A stretch of 64,000 nucleotides of DNA from Neomesorhizobium sp963726065. Lineage in GTDB: Bacteria; Pseudomonadota; Alphaproteobacteria; Rhizobiales; Rhizobiaceae. Shown here piece after piece: positions 57,367 to 64,000 of this stretch; the stretch's first letter is position 1; every line of letters starts with the position of its first letter. The translations under genes were made by a program, and so were the position numbers. The notes under the pieces were generated by a model, which was not told the DNA's origin, did not search any database, and worked only from the letters and a program-made list of their open reading frames with translations. The stretch is from NCBI GenBank assembly GCA_963726065.1, contig CAVSAU010000010.1, positions 62,001 through 126,000 on the forward strand. Direction: 5' to 3'.

Positions 57367-58500
57367 ATGGCTACCCAGCGCATCCTCGATTTCCTCGCCA
57401 CCCGACGTCCGTCCGGTCCTTGCCTGGTCGTCGACCTCGATGTCGTGCGCGACAATTTCAACGCCTTCGAGAAGGCGCTTCCCGATTCCAAGATCTACTA
57501 CGCGGTGAAGGCAAACCCGGCGCCGGAGATCCTGCGCCTGCTTGCTGCGATGGGCTCATCCTTCGACACCGCGTCAGTTGCCGAGGTTGAGATGGCGATG
57601 GACGCGGGGGCTCCCGCCGAACGAATCTCCTTCGGCAACACCATCAAGAAGGAGCGCGACATCGCGCGCGCCTACCAGCTCGGCATCCGCCTGTTCGCCG
57701 TCGACTGCGTCGAGGAGGTCGAGAAGATTGCCCGCGTCGCTCCCGGCTCCCGCGTGTTCTGCCGTGTGCTCACCGACGGCGAAGGCGCCGAGTGGCCGCT
57801 GTCGCGCAAGTTCGGCTGCGTGCCGGCAATGGCGGTCGACGTGCTGCGTCATGCCGGCAAGCTTGGCCTCGATGCTTACGGCGTGTCGTTCCATGTCGGC
57901 TCGCAGCAGACCGATCTCACTGCATGGGACCGCGCGCTGGGCGACGCCAAGAAGGTGTTCGCGACGCTGGCCGACGAAGGCATCGTGTTGAAGATGGTCA
58001 ATATGGGCGGCGGCTTCCCGACGCGCTACCTGAAGGACGTGCCGGCGGCGCAGGCCTATGGCCAAGCGATCTTCTCGGCGCTGCGCAAGCATTTCGGCAA
58101 CGCCATTCCTGAGACCATCATCGAGCCGGGCCGCGGCATGGTCGGCAATGCCGGCGTCATCAAGTCGGAAGTCGTGCTGATCTCCAAGAAGGCCGACAAC
58201 GACAATGTGCGCTGGGTGTTCCTCGACATCGGCAAGTTCGGCGGCCTCGCCGAGACAATGGACGAGGCGATCCGCTACCCGATCGTGACCGCGCATGACG
58301 GCGGCGCGACCGCGCCTTGCGTGCTCGCCGGTCCGACCTGCGATTCGGCCGACGTGATGTACGAGAAGACGCCATACCCGCTGCCCCTGTCGCTGACCAT
58401 CGGCGACGAGGTTCTGATCGAGGGTACCGGTGCGTACACCACCACCTATTCGGCGGTCGCCTTCAACGGCTTCGAGCCGCTCCGATCCTACGTGATCTGA
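57367..58500 (+). CDS. Ornithine/lysine decarboxylase, alanine-racemase fold (group IV)
   Basis: PLP enzyme forming putrescine or cadaverine, 377 residues from the ATG at 57367 (GGAGAG upstream). Motifs are the Schiff-base Lys in IYYAVKANPAPEIL, FDTASVAEVEM, ISFGNTIKKERDI, the His of VSFHVGSQQ stacking on PLP, MVNMGGGFPTRY, IEPGRGMVGNAG, and the second-subunit Cys in LAGPTCDSADVM, followed by YTTTYSAVAFNGF. The group corresponds to eukaryotic-type ODC, and dual ornithine/lysine activity is usual in rhizobia. A GNAT gene follows 250 bases later. Homospermidine synthase at 27-28 kb would use the putrescine. Confidence 0.93.
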   Translation: MATQRILDFLATRRPSGPCLVVDLDVVRDNFNAFEKALPDSKIYYAVKANPAPEILRLLAAMGSSFDTASVAEVEMAMDAGAPAERISFGNTIKKERDIARAYQLGIRLFAVDCVEEVEKIARVAPGSRVFCRVLTDGEGAEWPLSRKFGCVPAMAVDVLRHAGKLGLDAYGVSFHVGSQQTDLTAWDRALGDAKKVFATLADEGIVLKMVNMGGGFPTRYLKDVPAAQAYGQAIFSALRKHFGNAIPETIIEPGRGMVGNAGVIKSEVVLISKKADNDNVRWVFLDIGKFGGLAETMDEAIRYPIVTAHDGGATAPCVLAGPTCDSADVMYEKTPYPLPLSLTIGDEVLIEGTGAYTTTYSAVAFNGFEPLRSYVI

Positions 58501-58511
58501 CGGCCTCAAGC

Positions 58512-58663
58512 GTGATCCCGAAAAGTGGGAACCGGTTTTCGCAAAAGATCACGCTCAGAGGGTGGTGATCCCGAAAAGTGGGAACCGGTTTTCGCAAAGA
58601 TCGCTCAGAGGGTGGTGATCCCGAAAAGTGGGAACCGGTTTTGGGAAAAGATCACGCTCAAAC
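58512..58663. repeat. Three tandem copies of the GTGATCCCGAAAAGTGGGAA repeat
   Basis: Copies begin at 58512, 58565 and 58615 (periods 53 and 50). Each has GTGATC near the left end; copies 1 and 3 have GATCAC at the right end, while copy 2 has lost part of it. AACCGG-type inner symmetry and CTCAGAGGGTG spacers are also visible. This is the well-known rhizobial intergenic palindrome; a tandem triplet directly after a stop codon is less usual. Confidence 0.85.
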
Positions 58664-58678
58664 AGGTCGTCGGATCAC

Positions 58679-58709
58679 GCCATAGCGGACGATTTTGTGC
58701 CGCTATGGC
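58679..58709 (+). other. 10-bp hairpin before the GNAT gene
   Basis: GCCATAGCGG (58679-58688) pairs perfectly with CCGCTATGGC (58700-58709) over an 11-base loop containing ATTTT. No T-run follows. It may terminate the decarboxylase transcript with help from Rho or shape the GNAT leader. Confidence 0.5.
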
Positions 58710-58750
58710 TGCTTGTGGACACTTTTCTCCACTCGTAAGGGATCAGGAAG

Positions 58751-59320
58751 ATGGAAGTCGTTGAAAACATTGCGCGAAACGAGTGCGTTTTCGCCATCAC
58801 AGCAGAACTCGATCCACATGTGCCGGCGCGCGAGGCGTTGCTCGACCGGGCCATGGGCTTGAAAAGACGCAAGAAATCCTCCGAAAAGCTGCGGCGCGGC
58901 CGGCGTCCGTCGGAGGGCCTGGCGTTCGTGGCGCGCGACGGCGCCGGCACGGTCGTCGGCACGGTTCGCCTGTGGGATGTCCGGCTTAGTGAGAACGGCG
59001 GCAAGGCGCTGCTGCTCGGGCCGCTGGCGGTCGAACCGTCGCTGAAAAGCGCCGGCATCGGCAAGGCATTGATGTTGCACGCAATTTCGGAAGCCGAACG
59101 GCTTGGCCACGCGGCGATCCTGCTGGTCGGCGATGCGCCCTATTACAGCCGTTTCGGCTTCTCGGCGGACAAGACCGGCGCGCTTGCCATGCCTGGTCCG
59201 TACGAGCGGCATCGTTTCCTGGCGCTCGAATTGGCCGAAGGCGCGCTCGACGGCGCCAGCGGCGTGCTGCGCCCCGCCGGGCGCAAGTTGAAAGCCGGCG
59301 GGCTGAAGCTCGCCGCCTGA
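58751..59320 (+). CDS. GNAT acetyltransferase (YhbS-like), downstream of the decarboxylase
   Basis: 189 residues, AGGA before the ATG. The core acetyl-CoA region is LLGPLAVEPSLKSAGIGKALMLHAI, followed by ILLVGDAPYYSRFGFSADKTGALAMPGP, as in the YhbS-type group. An N-terminal basic segment (GLKRRKKSSEKLRRGRRPSEG) is unusual. Its position behind a polyamine-forming enzyme makes a polyamine or diamine acetyltransferase plausible, but the sequence does not prove it. Confidence 0.87.
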   Translation: MEVVENIARNECVFAITAELDPHVPAREALLDRAMGLKRRKKSSEKLRRGRRPSEGLAFVARDGAGTVVGTVRLWDVRLSENGGKALLLGPLAVEPSLKSAGIGKALMLHAISEAERLGHAAILLVGDAPYYSRFGFSADKTGALAMPGPYERHRFLALELAEGALDGASGVLRPAGRKLKAGGLKLAA

Positions 59321-59356
59321 TTATTCCTCATCTATCAACGATTTAGCCAGCGGCAA

Positions 59357-59638
59357 TCAGAGCAGCTGGCTGAGCGCCATGGCGACGGTCATGTCGCCCT
59401 CGATCTTTATGCGTCCCGTCATGAAGGCGCTGGTCGGGTTGAGGTCGCCGGAAATCAGCTGCTCGAAATCGTCGAGCGAAAGCTTGATGGTGCAATCGGC
59501 CGGACCGTCTGTGGTCGACACCGTTGCGCCGTCGATCACGATGACGCCGTCGGCGCCCGTGTCGAATTTCACGGAACGCTCGAAACCCGCGCTCGCGACT
59601 TTCGCCGACATCTTTTCGGCGATATCCTGAATTGCCAT
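59357..59638 (-). CDS. SCP2 sterol-binding-fold protein
   Basis: 93 residues from the ATG at 59638 with GAGGAGC upstream. Typical SCP2 sequence: AEKMSAKVASAGFERSVKFDTGADGVIVIDGATVS, CTIKLSLDDFEQLISGDLNPTSAFMTGRIKIEGDM and a terminal hydrophobic helix. It binds lipids or acyl-CoA in a hydrophobic tunnel. Divergent from the acyl-CoA dehydrogenase, which suggests joint use in lipid metabolism. Confidence 0.92.
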   Translation of the reverse strand: MAIQDIAEKMSAKVASAGFERSVKFDTGADGVIVIDGATVSTTDGPADCTIKLSLDDFEQLISGDLNPTSAFMTGRIKIEGDMTVAMALSQLL

Positions 59639-59813
59639 GCAAATGCTCCTCGTCCCGGTGTTTGTCGTGCGGCCGACCGCGCCAAAGTTCCCATCCTGGC
59701 CGAATTCCAAGGCCAAAATCGCTGCCGGCTGGCGACACTACCGGCATATAGCTTTGGATTGACGTTTACGTCAAATGTGAAATGGCGTCTTTAAGACGCT
59801 CGCGAGGATGGAC

Positions 59814-60992
59814 ATGCAATTCACGTCCGAACACGAGCAGCTTCGCAAGACCGTCGCCAAGTTCGTCCAGACCGAGCTCAACCCGTATGTCGACGCCTGG
59901 GAAGAGGCCGAACAATTCCCCGCCCACGATGTGTTCAAGAAGCTCGGCGATCTCGGCCTGCTCGGCATCAAGTACGATCCCCGTTACGGCGGGCTCGGAC
60001 TGGACTTTTCCTATTCGATGGTGATGGCGGAAGAGCTGGGCGGCGTCCATTGCGGCGGCGTGCCGATGGCGATCGGCGTCCATACAGACATGTCGACGCC
60101 CGCCTTGAACCGCTTCGGTTCCGACCACGTGAAGCGCAATTTCCTGGCGCCGTCCATCGCGGGCGACGCCGTGAGCTGCCTCGGCGTTTCGGAACCGGGC
60201 GGCGGCTCGGATGTCGCTGCGGTGAGGACGACAGCGCGCAAAGACGGCGACGACTACGTCATCTCGGGCACCAAGATGTGGATCACCAACGGCATGCAGG
60301 CCGACTGGTGCTGCCTGCTTGCCAACACCTCGGAAGGGGCGGTGCACCAGAACAAGTCGCTGATCGCGGTGCCGATGGACGCCAGGGGCATCACGCGGCA
60401 GAAGATCAGGAAGATCGGCATGAATTCTTCCGATACGGCGCAACTCTTTTTCGACGAGGCGCGGGTGCCGAGGAGGAATGTCATCGGTGAGGAGGGCATG
60501 GGCTTCACCATGCAGATGATGCAGTTCCAGGAAGAACGCCTCTACGCGGCGGCAAACTCGCTGAAGGGGTTTGATCGGCTGATCGACCTGACGATCGACT
60601 ATACGGGTCAACGCGGCGCTTTCGGCAAGCCGGTCCTGGACAATCAGGTTGTGCATTTTCGGCTGGCGGAACTGAGGACCGAAGTCGAGGCGCTGCGAGC
60701 GCTTACCTGGTCGGCGGTCGAGCGTTATGTCGACGGCGCCGACGTCACCCGACTTGCCTCGATGGCCAAGCTGAAAGCCGGCCGGCTGGCGCGCGAACTC
60801 AGCGACGCCTGCCTGCAATATTGGGGCGGGCTGGGATTTTCCTACGACAACCCAGTCAGCCGCGCCTATCGCGACACGCGCCTGATGTCGATCGGCGGCG
60901 GCGCCGACGAGATCATGCTCGGCATCATCTGCAAACTGGAAGGCACCCTGCCCGGCACCGGCAACAAGCGCCGCGGCAGCGAGGCCGAATAG
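59814..60992 (+). CDS. Acyl-CoA dehydrogenase
   Basis: 392 residues from the second ATG (59814), which lies at proper distance from GAGGA; the first ATG, at 59808, is only three bases from it. FAD enzyme of beta-oxidation or branched-acid breakdown. Motifs are AVSCLGVSEPGGGSDVAAVRTTA, GTKMWITNGMQADW, and GRLARELSDACLQYWGGLGFSYDNPVSRAYRDTRLMSIGGGADEIM in the C-terminal domain. The usual IYEGT site, with the catalytic Glu of the medium-chain type, reads IGGGA here. As in related subfamilies the base must come from another position. Substrate unknown. Confidence 0.9.
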   Translation: MQFTSEHEQLRKTVAKFVQTELNPYVDAWEEAEQFPAHDVFKKLGDLGLLGIKYDPRYGGLGLDFSYSMVMAEELGGVHCGGVPMAIGVHTDMSTPALNRFGSDHVKRNFLAPSIAGDAVSCLGVSEPGGGSDVAAVRTTARKDGDDYVISGTKMWITNGMQADWCCLLANTSEGAVHQNKSLIAVPMDARGITRQKIRKIGMNSSDTAQLFFDEARVPRRNVIGEEGMGFTMQMMQFQEERLYAAANSLKGFDRLIDLTIDYTGQRGAFGKPVLDNQVVHFRLAELRTEVEALRALTWSAVERYVDGADVTRLASMAKLKAGRLARELSDACLQYWGGLGFSYDNPVSRAYRDTRLMSIGGGADEIMLGIICKLEGTLPGTGNKRRGSEAE

Positions 60993-61053
60993 AGCAGCGA
61001 ACGCTAAACCGGAATAGCCTTCGCTGCTCTATCCATTTGTTTCAACATCGGAT
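60991..61053. repeat. GAGCAGCGAACGCTA...TTCGCTGCTCT repeat, copy 2 (inverted)
   Basis: A palindromic element. AGAGCAGCGAA (60991-61001) pairs with TTCGCTGCTCT (61020-61030), followed by ATCCATTTGTTTCAACATCG. It is the reverse complement of the copy at 49352-49411. It begins inside the stop codon of the acyl-CoA dehydrogenase and probably acts as its transcription-end hairpin. Confidence 0.75.
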
Positions 61054-61098
61054 TTTTTGCAAATACCGCTTCGCACTTTTCGGTCCGATGCTCCAGCC

Positions 61099-61623
61099 TC
61101 AGTGTTTCGGCGCAGGCGCATCCAGCGGCTTGCTGCGCGCCCGTTCGGCGGTGTTGCGCTGGCGGATGGTGTTGTTGCGGATGTCAGCCTTGGAGAGATA
61201 GTCGATCTGCTCGATCAGCACCTCATGAACAAGTGTGTCGCCGACGCGCTTGTTGATGGCGTCCCTGATGCCGTTCCTGAAAGCGTCGACATCGACCTTT
61301 GCGGTCCTGGTGAAGTCAATCTCCGGGTGGGAAAACAGATAGGAATAGACCTCGTCGACGATCAGCGACTCGGCCGGTATGGACAACTTGTTCAGCTTTT
61401 CGCTTTCGACCGTGTAAACGAAGCGGCCAATGAAATAGCCGTCGATGGCGCCAGACTGCAGCACCGGCACCGAGAACACTTCGGTCTTCACATAATCCAG
61501 CCCGCCGAAAAAGGCGCGCTCTTCGCCAGGTTCGGGCTTCGCCGCCGACGACTGGAACGAATAGATCATGGCGCCGATGGTAGCGACGCAGATCCAGATC
61601 GCGGCGACAACGAACTTGATCAT
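61099..61623 (-). CDS. Membrane-anchored protein of the flagellar operon, function unknown
   Basis: 174 residues. One N-terminal helix (FVVAAIWICVATIGAMIYSF) is followed by a soluble domain with VLQSGAIDGYFIGRFVYTV, SLIVDEVYSYLF and DAFRNGIRDAINKRVGDTLVHEVLIEQIDYLSK. It looks weakly like FliL (a single N-terminal helix and a periplasmic domain ending in an isoleucine-rich helix), but I do not assign it. Its ATG overlaps the stop of the FlgN-like gene by 4 bases, so it belongs to the export operon. Confidence 0.75.
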   Translation of the reverse strand: MIKFVVAAIWICVATIGAMIYSFQSSAAKPEPGEERAFFGGLDYVKTEVFSVPVLQSGAIDGYFIGRFVYTVESEKLNKLSIPAESLIVDEVYSYLFSHPEIDFTRTAKVDVDAFRNGIRDAINKRVGDTLVHEVLIEQIDYLSKADIRNNTIRQRNTAERARSKPLDAPAPKH

Positions 61624-62045
61624 CCGGCGACGCCGAACTCACCAGCCGAGTAGGTGCCATCGGCCTCCGAATGCTGGATGGCGTTCTGCAGCAGGGTCGC
61701 CACTTCGTTGACCGCGTTGAGGCGGGCGAGGATCGCGGCTTCGTTGGATTCCAGCTTCTGGCGCAGGCGGACGAAATCGCCGCGATGCTGGTCGCTGAGC
61801 ACGACCGTCTCGCCAATACCTTTCACGACCCTGGTCAGTTCGTAGAGATAGCGGCCCTTGCGCGCATTCGAGGCCTTGAGGTCGAAATTGCTGTCGGTGT
61901 TGATCAACGCCGTCTCTTCGTCCACAGCCTCCTCGATCCGGCCAAGGATCGCTGCCAGCGAAGCCGGCATGGCGGCAGTCGCGGCGACCTCATTGCTGGA
62001 AGCACGTGCGGGCATCTGCGGGTTGATCAGGGAAAAGTCGGACAT
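61620..62045 (-). CDS. flgN: FlgN-like flagellar export chaperone
   Basis: 141 residues, mostly helical. An N-terminal low-complexity stretch is followed by LAAILGRIEEAVDEETALINTDSNFDLKASNARKGRYLYELTRVVKGIG and a second long helix, LRQKLESNEAAILARLNAVNEVATLLQNAI. This matches the FlgN pattern of one long coiled coil with a conserved central N-x-R-K-G/S-R segment. FlgN delivers hook-associated proteins FlgK/FlgL to the export gate. The position after an FlgJ-like gene agrees. Divergent sequence, so the assignment is moderate. Confidence 0.7.
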   Translation of the reverse strand: MSDFSLINPQMPARASSNEVAATAAMPASLAAILGRIEEAVDEETALINTDSNFDLKASNARKGRYLYELTRVVKGIGETVVLSDQHRGDFVRLRQKLESNEAAILARLNAVNEVATLLQNAIQHSEADGTYSAGEFGVAG

Positions 62046-62057
62046 GCTGCTCCTGGC

Positions 62058-62594
62058 CTAAGGTTTGAGGCTTGCCGATGCATCTTCGGCAAGGGATTTC
62101 GTGATTTTGCGCTGCATTTCCTGGACGAGTGCTGTCGAAAGCATGCTCTGACGATCGATCTCGGCCTTCTCCGGACCGGCCGAAACACCGCTCAGCGCCA
62201 CCTTGGTTTCGCCTTCCAAATAGTGATCGCGCAGAATGCTGTCGGCGATGCCGATGCCGCCGCGTTCGGCCACCGCGTCGCCAAGTTGCTGGGAAAGCAA
62301 GGACTGCCACATATCGCCGGCCATGCCATTTCCGTAAACCGCTCCGGCATCCTTCGGCAGCATTGATTGGATGAACTGCTGCAGCACCATCGCCTCGAAC
62401 TTGACGAAGGTTTCCGGTGTGGCGTTCGCTTCAGGCGCCGATGCGCTCCTCAGGTCGCCGATCGAAAAGCTGTTGTCCGCGGCAGCGGCGGCGCCGGTTC
62501 GCTGCGCCAACCGGGCGCGCGCCGCGTCGATGTTTGCCGGCTCGATAGCCCGGGCAACATCGAGAACAATGTCGCTGGGTGGAGAGATCGCCAC
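62058..62594 (-). CDS. flgJ: FlgJ-like rod-binding protein (no muramidase domain)
   Basis: 178 residues. The rod-binding (FlgJ N-terminal) domain is clear: KFEAMVLQQFIQSMLPKDAGAVYGNGMAGDMWQSLLSQQLGDAVAERGGIGIADSI. The C-terminal glucosaminidase of enterobacterial FlgJ is missing, as is usual in alphaproteobacteria, where a separate hydrolase opens the wall. It lies 12 bases upstream of the FlgN-like gene and 57 bases after the FliJ-like gene. Confidence 0.85.
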   Translation of the reverse strand: MAISPPSDIVLDVARAIEPANIDAARARLAQRTGAAAAADNSFSIGDLRSASAPEANATPETFVKFEAMVLQQFIQSMLPKDAGAVYGNGMAGDMWQSLLSQQLGDAVAERGGIGIADSILRDHYLEGETKVALSGVSAGPEKAEIDRQSMLSTALVQEMQRKITKSLAEDASASLKP

Positions 62595-62651
62595 GAACGT
62601 TTCCTGTCTTATCGTTGCCGGGCATTATCGCTCGCCAAACTTGTGGCAGCC

Positions 62652-63038
62652 TTACTTGGCTTCGGGCGTCTTGCGCTGGATCAATTCCAGTCGTTCGCGG
62701 TCAGCCTGGTCGCGTTCATCCGTGCGCAGCACCTCGCGATAGGCCCGCTCGACCATGTTGGTTCGTGCGGTCGCCGTGGCGACGCGCCCGGCCTCGCCGC
62801 GCGCGCTTTCGAGGCTGGTATCCTTGCGGGTCAGAGCGCTGGCGATGCGTCGGTTGTAGAGTTCGGGGAAAAGCGCGGAATAAGAGGCTTCGGCGTCAAA
62901 ACTTTTGGCGAGGTCCCGCGCTTCGGTTTCGGCCGCGGAGGCTGCGGCCAGAAAACCTGCATGACGCGTCTCGTGGAAGGCCTTCAACTGCTCCTGGACC
63001 TTCACCAGTTTCTTCAGGCGATCCTTGCGCGAGGTCAT
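62652..63038 (-). CDS. FliJ-like coiled-coil protein of the flagellar export operon
   Basis: 128 residues, predicted almost entirely alpha-helical and highly charged: KDRLKKLVKVQEQLKAFHETRHAGFLA, SYSALFPELYNRRIASALTRKD and ARTNMVERAYREVLRTDERDQADRERLEL. The heptad pattern and length resemble FliJ, the stalk of the export ATPase, but identity is too low to be sure. It starts 3 bases after the fliR stop. An alternative is an unrelated operon-specific chaperone. Confidence 0.65.
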   Translation of the reverse strand: MTSRKDRLKKLVKVQEQLKAFHETRHAGFLAAASAAETEARDLAKSFDAEASYSALFPELYNRRIASALTRKDTSLESARGEAGRVATATARTNMVERAYREVLRTDERDQADRERLELIQRKTPEAK

Positions 63039-63041
63039 GGC

Positions 63042-63794
63042 CTACCTTCCAATCGTAACCGGGATGAAACCATCGGCGAACAGGCTGAGCAGCGTGGGGA
63101 TGGCGAAATAGAGCATAACCAGACCGCCGGCGATGACGAAGGGCAGCGAGATGAAATAGACCGGGATCTGCGGCGTCAGCTTGTTGATGAAGCCGATGGT
63201 CACGTTGACGAGCAGACCATAGGCGATGAACGGGCTGCCGAGACGGATCATCACCATGAAGGATTCGGACAAGGTGTCGGTAAGGTCGACCAGCGCCGAT
63301 TGCGGGTTGAAGAAGACGTTGACCGGCGCGACGCGGTAGGATTCGACCAGCGCCTTTACGATCTCGTGGTGGAAGTCGAACACAAAAAGCAGAAGCAATG
63401 CCGCGAACGAAATGATTGCGGCGAGCGGCGCCTGCGGTTCGGGTTCCTCGATGCCAGGTCCGGCCATGCCGCCGTAACCGATCATCATGGCGATTGCCGC
63501 ACCGGCAAACTGAAGCGCCAGAATGTAGACGCGGGTGACCAGGCCGATCAGTCCGCCGATCATCACCTCGGAGACGATCATCGGCAGAAGCACGCCCGGC
63601 TGCTTGCTGACAAAAGGAACGATCTGGTCCCACATATGGATCAGCAGCGCGCCGGTCGCCGCGACCGCGACGAAAAGCCGGACCTGTATCGGCACGCGGA
63701 CACTGGCAATGCCCGGCATCAGCAGAAAGCACCCGCCGATGCGGCAGAAGGCAACGAACGCCGCAAGCACCATGCTTTCGGCGACTGCCGTCAC
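63042..63794 (-). CDS. fliR: Flagellar biosynthetic protein FliR
   Basis: Export-gate membrane protein, 250 residues. The start is a GTG at 63794 that overlaps the flhA stop (GTGA). About six helices are visible (VLAAFVAFCRIGGCFLLMPGIASVRVP at the start, then LVTRVYILALQFAGAAIAMMIGYG and ISFAALLLLFVFDFHHEIVKAL), plus the conserved GSPFIAYGLLVNVTIGFINKLTPQIPVYFISLPFVIAGGL near the end. Typical FliR length and order. It forms the core export channel with FliP and FliQ. Confidence 0.93.
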   Translation of the reverse strand: MTAVAESMVLAAFVAFCRIGGCFLLMPGIASVRVPIQVRLFVAVAATGALLIHMWDQIVPFVSKQPGVLLPMIVSEVMIGGLIGLVTRVYILALQFAGAAIAMMIGYGGMAGPGIEEPEPQAPLAAIISFAALLLLFVFDFHHEIVKALVESYRVAPVNVFFNPQSALVDLTDTLSESFMVMIRLGSPFIAYGLLVNVTIGFINKLTPQIPVYFISLPFVIAGGLVMLYFAIPTLLSLFADGFIPVTIGR

Positions 63795-64000
63795 GAGATA
63801 TTGCCCAGAACGCGGATTTCGACGCCCTTGGCGATTTCAACGTGGCTGAGGACCGGAAGCGTGGTGAACAGCCGCTCGATGATCATGCGCACATAGGGGC
63901 GCGCGTCGGGCGCGGTGACCAGCACGAAACGCTCGCCGGCGTCGAGATGGGTGCGGATCGCCTTGGTGGCTTCCTGCCCGAACTCTTCCAACAGGCGGGG
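63791..64000 (-). CDS. flhA: Flagellar export protein FlhA, C-terminal end (truncated by window edge)
   Basis: The last 69 residues: LLEEFGQEATKAIRTHLDAGERFVLVTAPDARPYVRMIIERLFTTLPVLSHVEIAKGVEIRVLGNIS is the C-terminal subdomain of the FlhA cytoplasmic ring that docks export chaperones. The stop TGA overlaps the fliR start. The remainder lies beyond base 64000. The order flhA-fliR-FliJ-like-flgJ agrees with rhizobial flagellar clusters. Confidence 0.9.
   Translation of the reverse strand, partial: PRLLEEFGQEATKAIRTHLDAGERFVLVTAPDARPYVRMIIERLFTTLPVLSHVEIAKGVEIRVLGNIS

Noticed and set aside
58512..58663. A short CRISPR array
   Set aside because: The three units are palindromic, the spacers are only a few bases and nearly identical, no cas genes are present, and the unit is a known dispersed rhizobial repeat.
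62367..63896. A 509-codon plus-strand frame opposite the flagellar operon
   Set aside because: Asp/His/Arg-rich shadow running across five real minus-strand genes.

Overview
The window looks like chromosome of a Mesorhizobium-type alphaproteobacterium (Hyphomicrobiales, Phyllobacteriaceae). The reasons are high GC, dense genes on both strands with short gaps, an Omp10-type lipoprotein, homospermidine synthase, an ornithine/lysine decarboxylase behind a long leader that resembles the alphaproteobacterial speF RNA, a rhizobial-style flagellar export cluster, and many copies of the palindromic intergenic repeats typical of this group. Genus assignment is inference. There is no prophage, CRISPR array, rRNA, recognisable tRNA or intact transposase.

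Layout. 0-1.5 kb: end of a small heat-shock gene and a threonine aldolase. 2-8.8 kb: glutamate synthase gltB-gltD and a GFA-fold gene. 8.8-12.6 kb: a murein transglycosylase/DUF459 operon diverging from galU. 12.7-19 kb: small envelope genes, a phosphotransferase, a large outer-membrane barrel, the Kdo-pathway isomerase and an SPFH/NfeD pair. 19.3-34.9 kb is mostly minus strand: an FAD oxidoreductase, ferrochelatase, a YdeI-like protein with a kinase, a LysM-fused 5'-nucleotidase, an acyl-CoA ligase, omp10, homospermidine synthase, a DUF3445 protein, a Crp/Fnr regulator, pabB/pabC and oligopeptidase F. 35-44.6 kb: an NtrC-type regulator, a DUF882 envelope protein, a DUF4258/DUF2283 pair beside eda, trhO, DUF533, an SDR and a MarR-GNAT fusion. 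44.7-46.4 kb holds gene remnants. 46.5-55.3 kb: DUF6065, an aminotransferase, a CDF metal exporter, a D-erythronate dehydrogenase operon, a DUF1007/NicO metal pair and a LysR regulator. 55.5-61 kb: amidase, decarboxylase, GNAT, SCP2 and acyl-CoA dehydrogenase genes. 61.1-64 kb: a tightly packed flagellar operon (flhA end, fliR, FliJ-like, FlgJ-like, FlgN-like, unknown).

Functional links. GltBD supplies glutamate. Decarboxylase (putrescine) and homospermidine synthase are two steps of the rhizobial polyamine route. KdsD, the barrel protein, the transglycosylase, Omp10 and the DUF882 protein serve the envelope. The CDF and NicO/DUF1007 genes handle divalent metals.

Two things stand out. First, reading frames are broken by single-base indels about 25 times between 2.5 and 12 kb and only about nine times in the remaining 52 kb. 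In every broken gene the shifts sum to a length that restores one full-length protein, so these look like sequence errors rather than pseudogenes. Second, the intergenic palindromic repeats have entered coding sequence: one 102-bp element lies in frame in the N-terminus of the barrel protein, and two units lie in frame inside the amidase. The most interesting regulatory candidate is the roughly 430-nt decarboxylase leader, which has a good promoter, an 8-codon upstream ORF and mutually exclusive hairpins.
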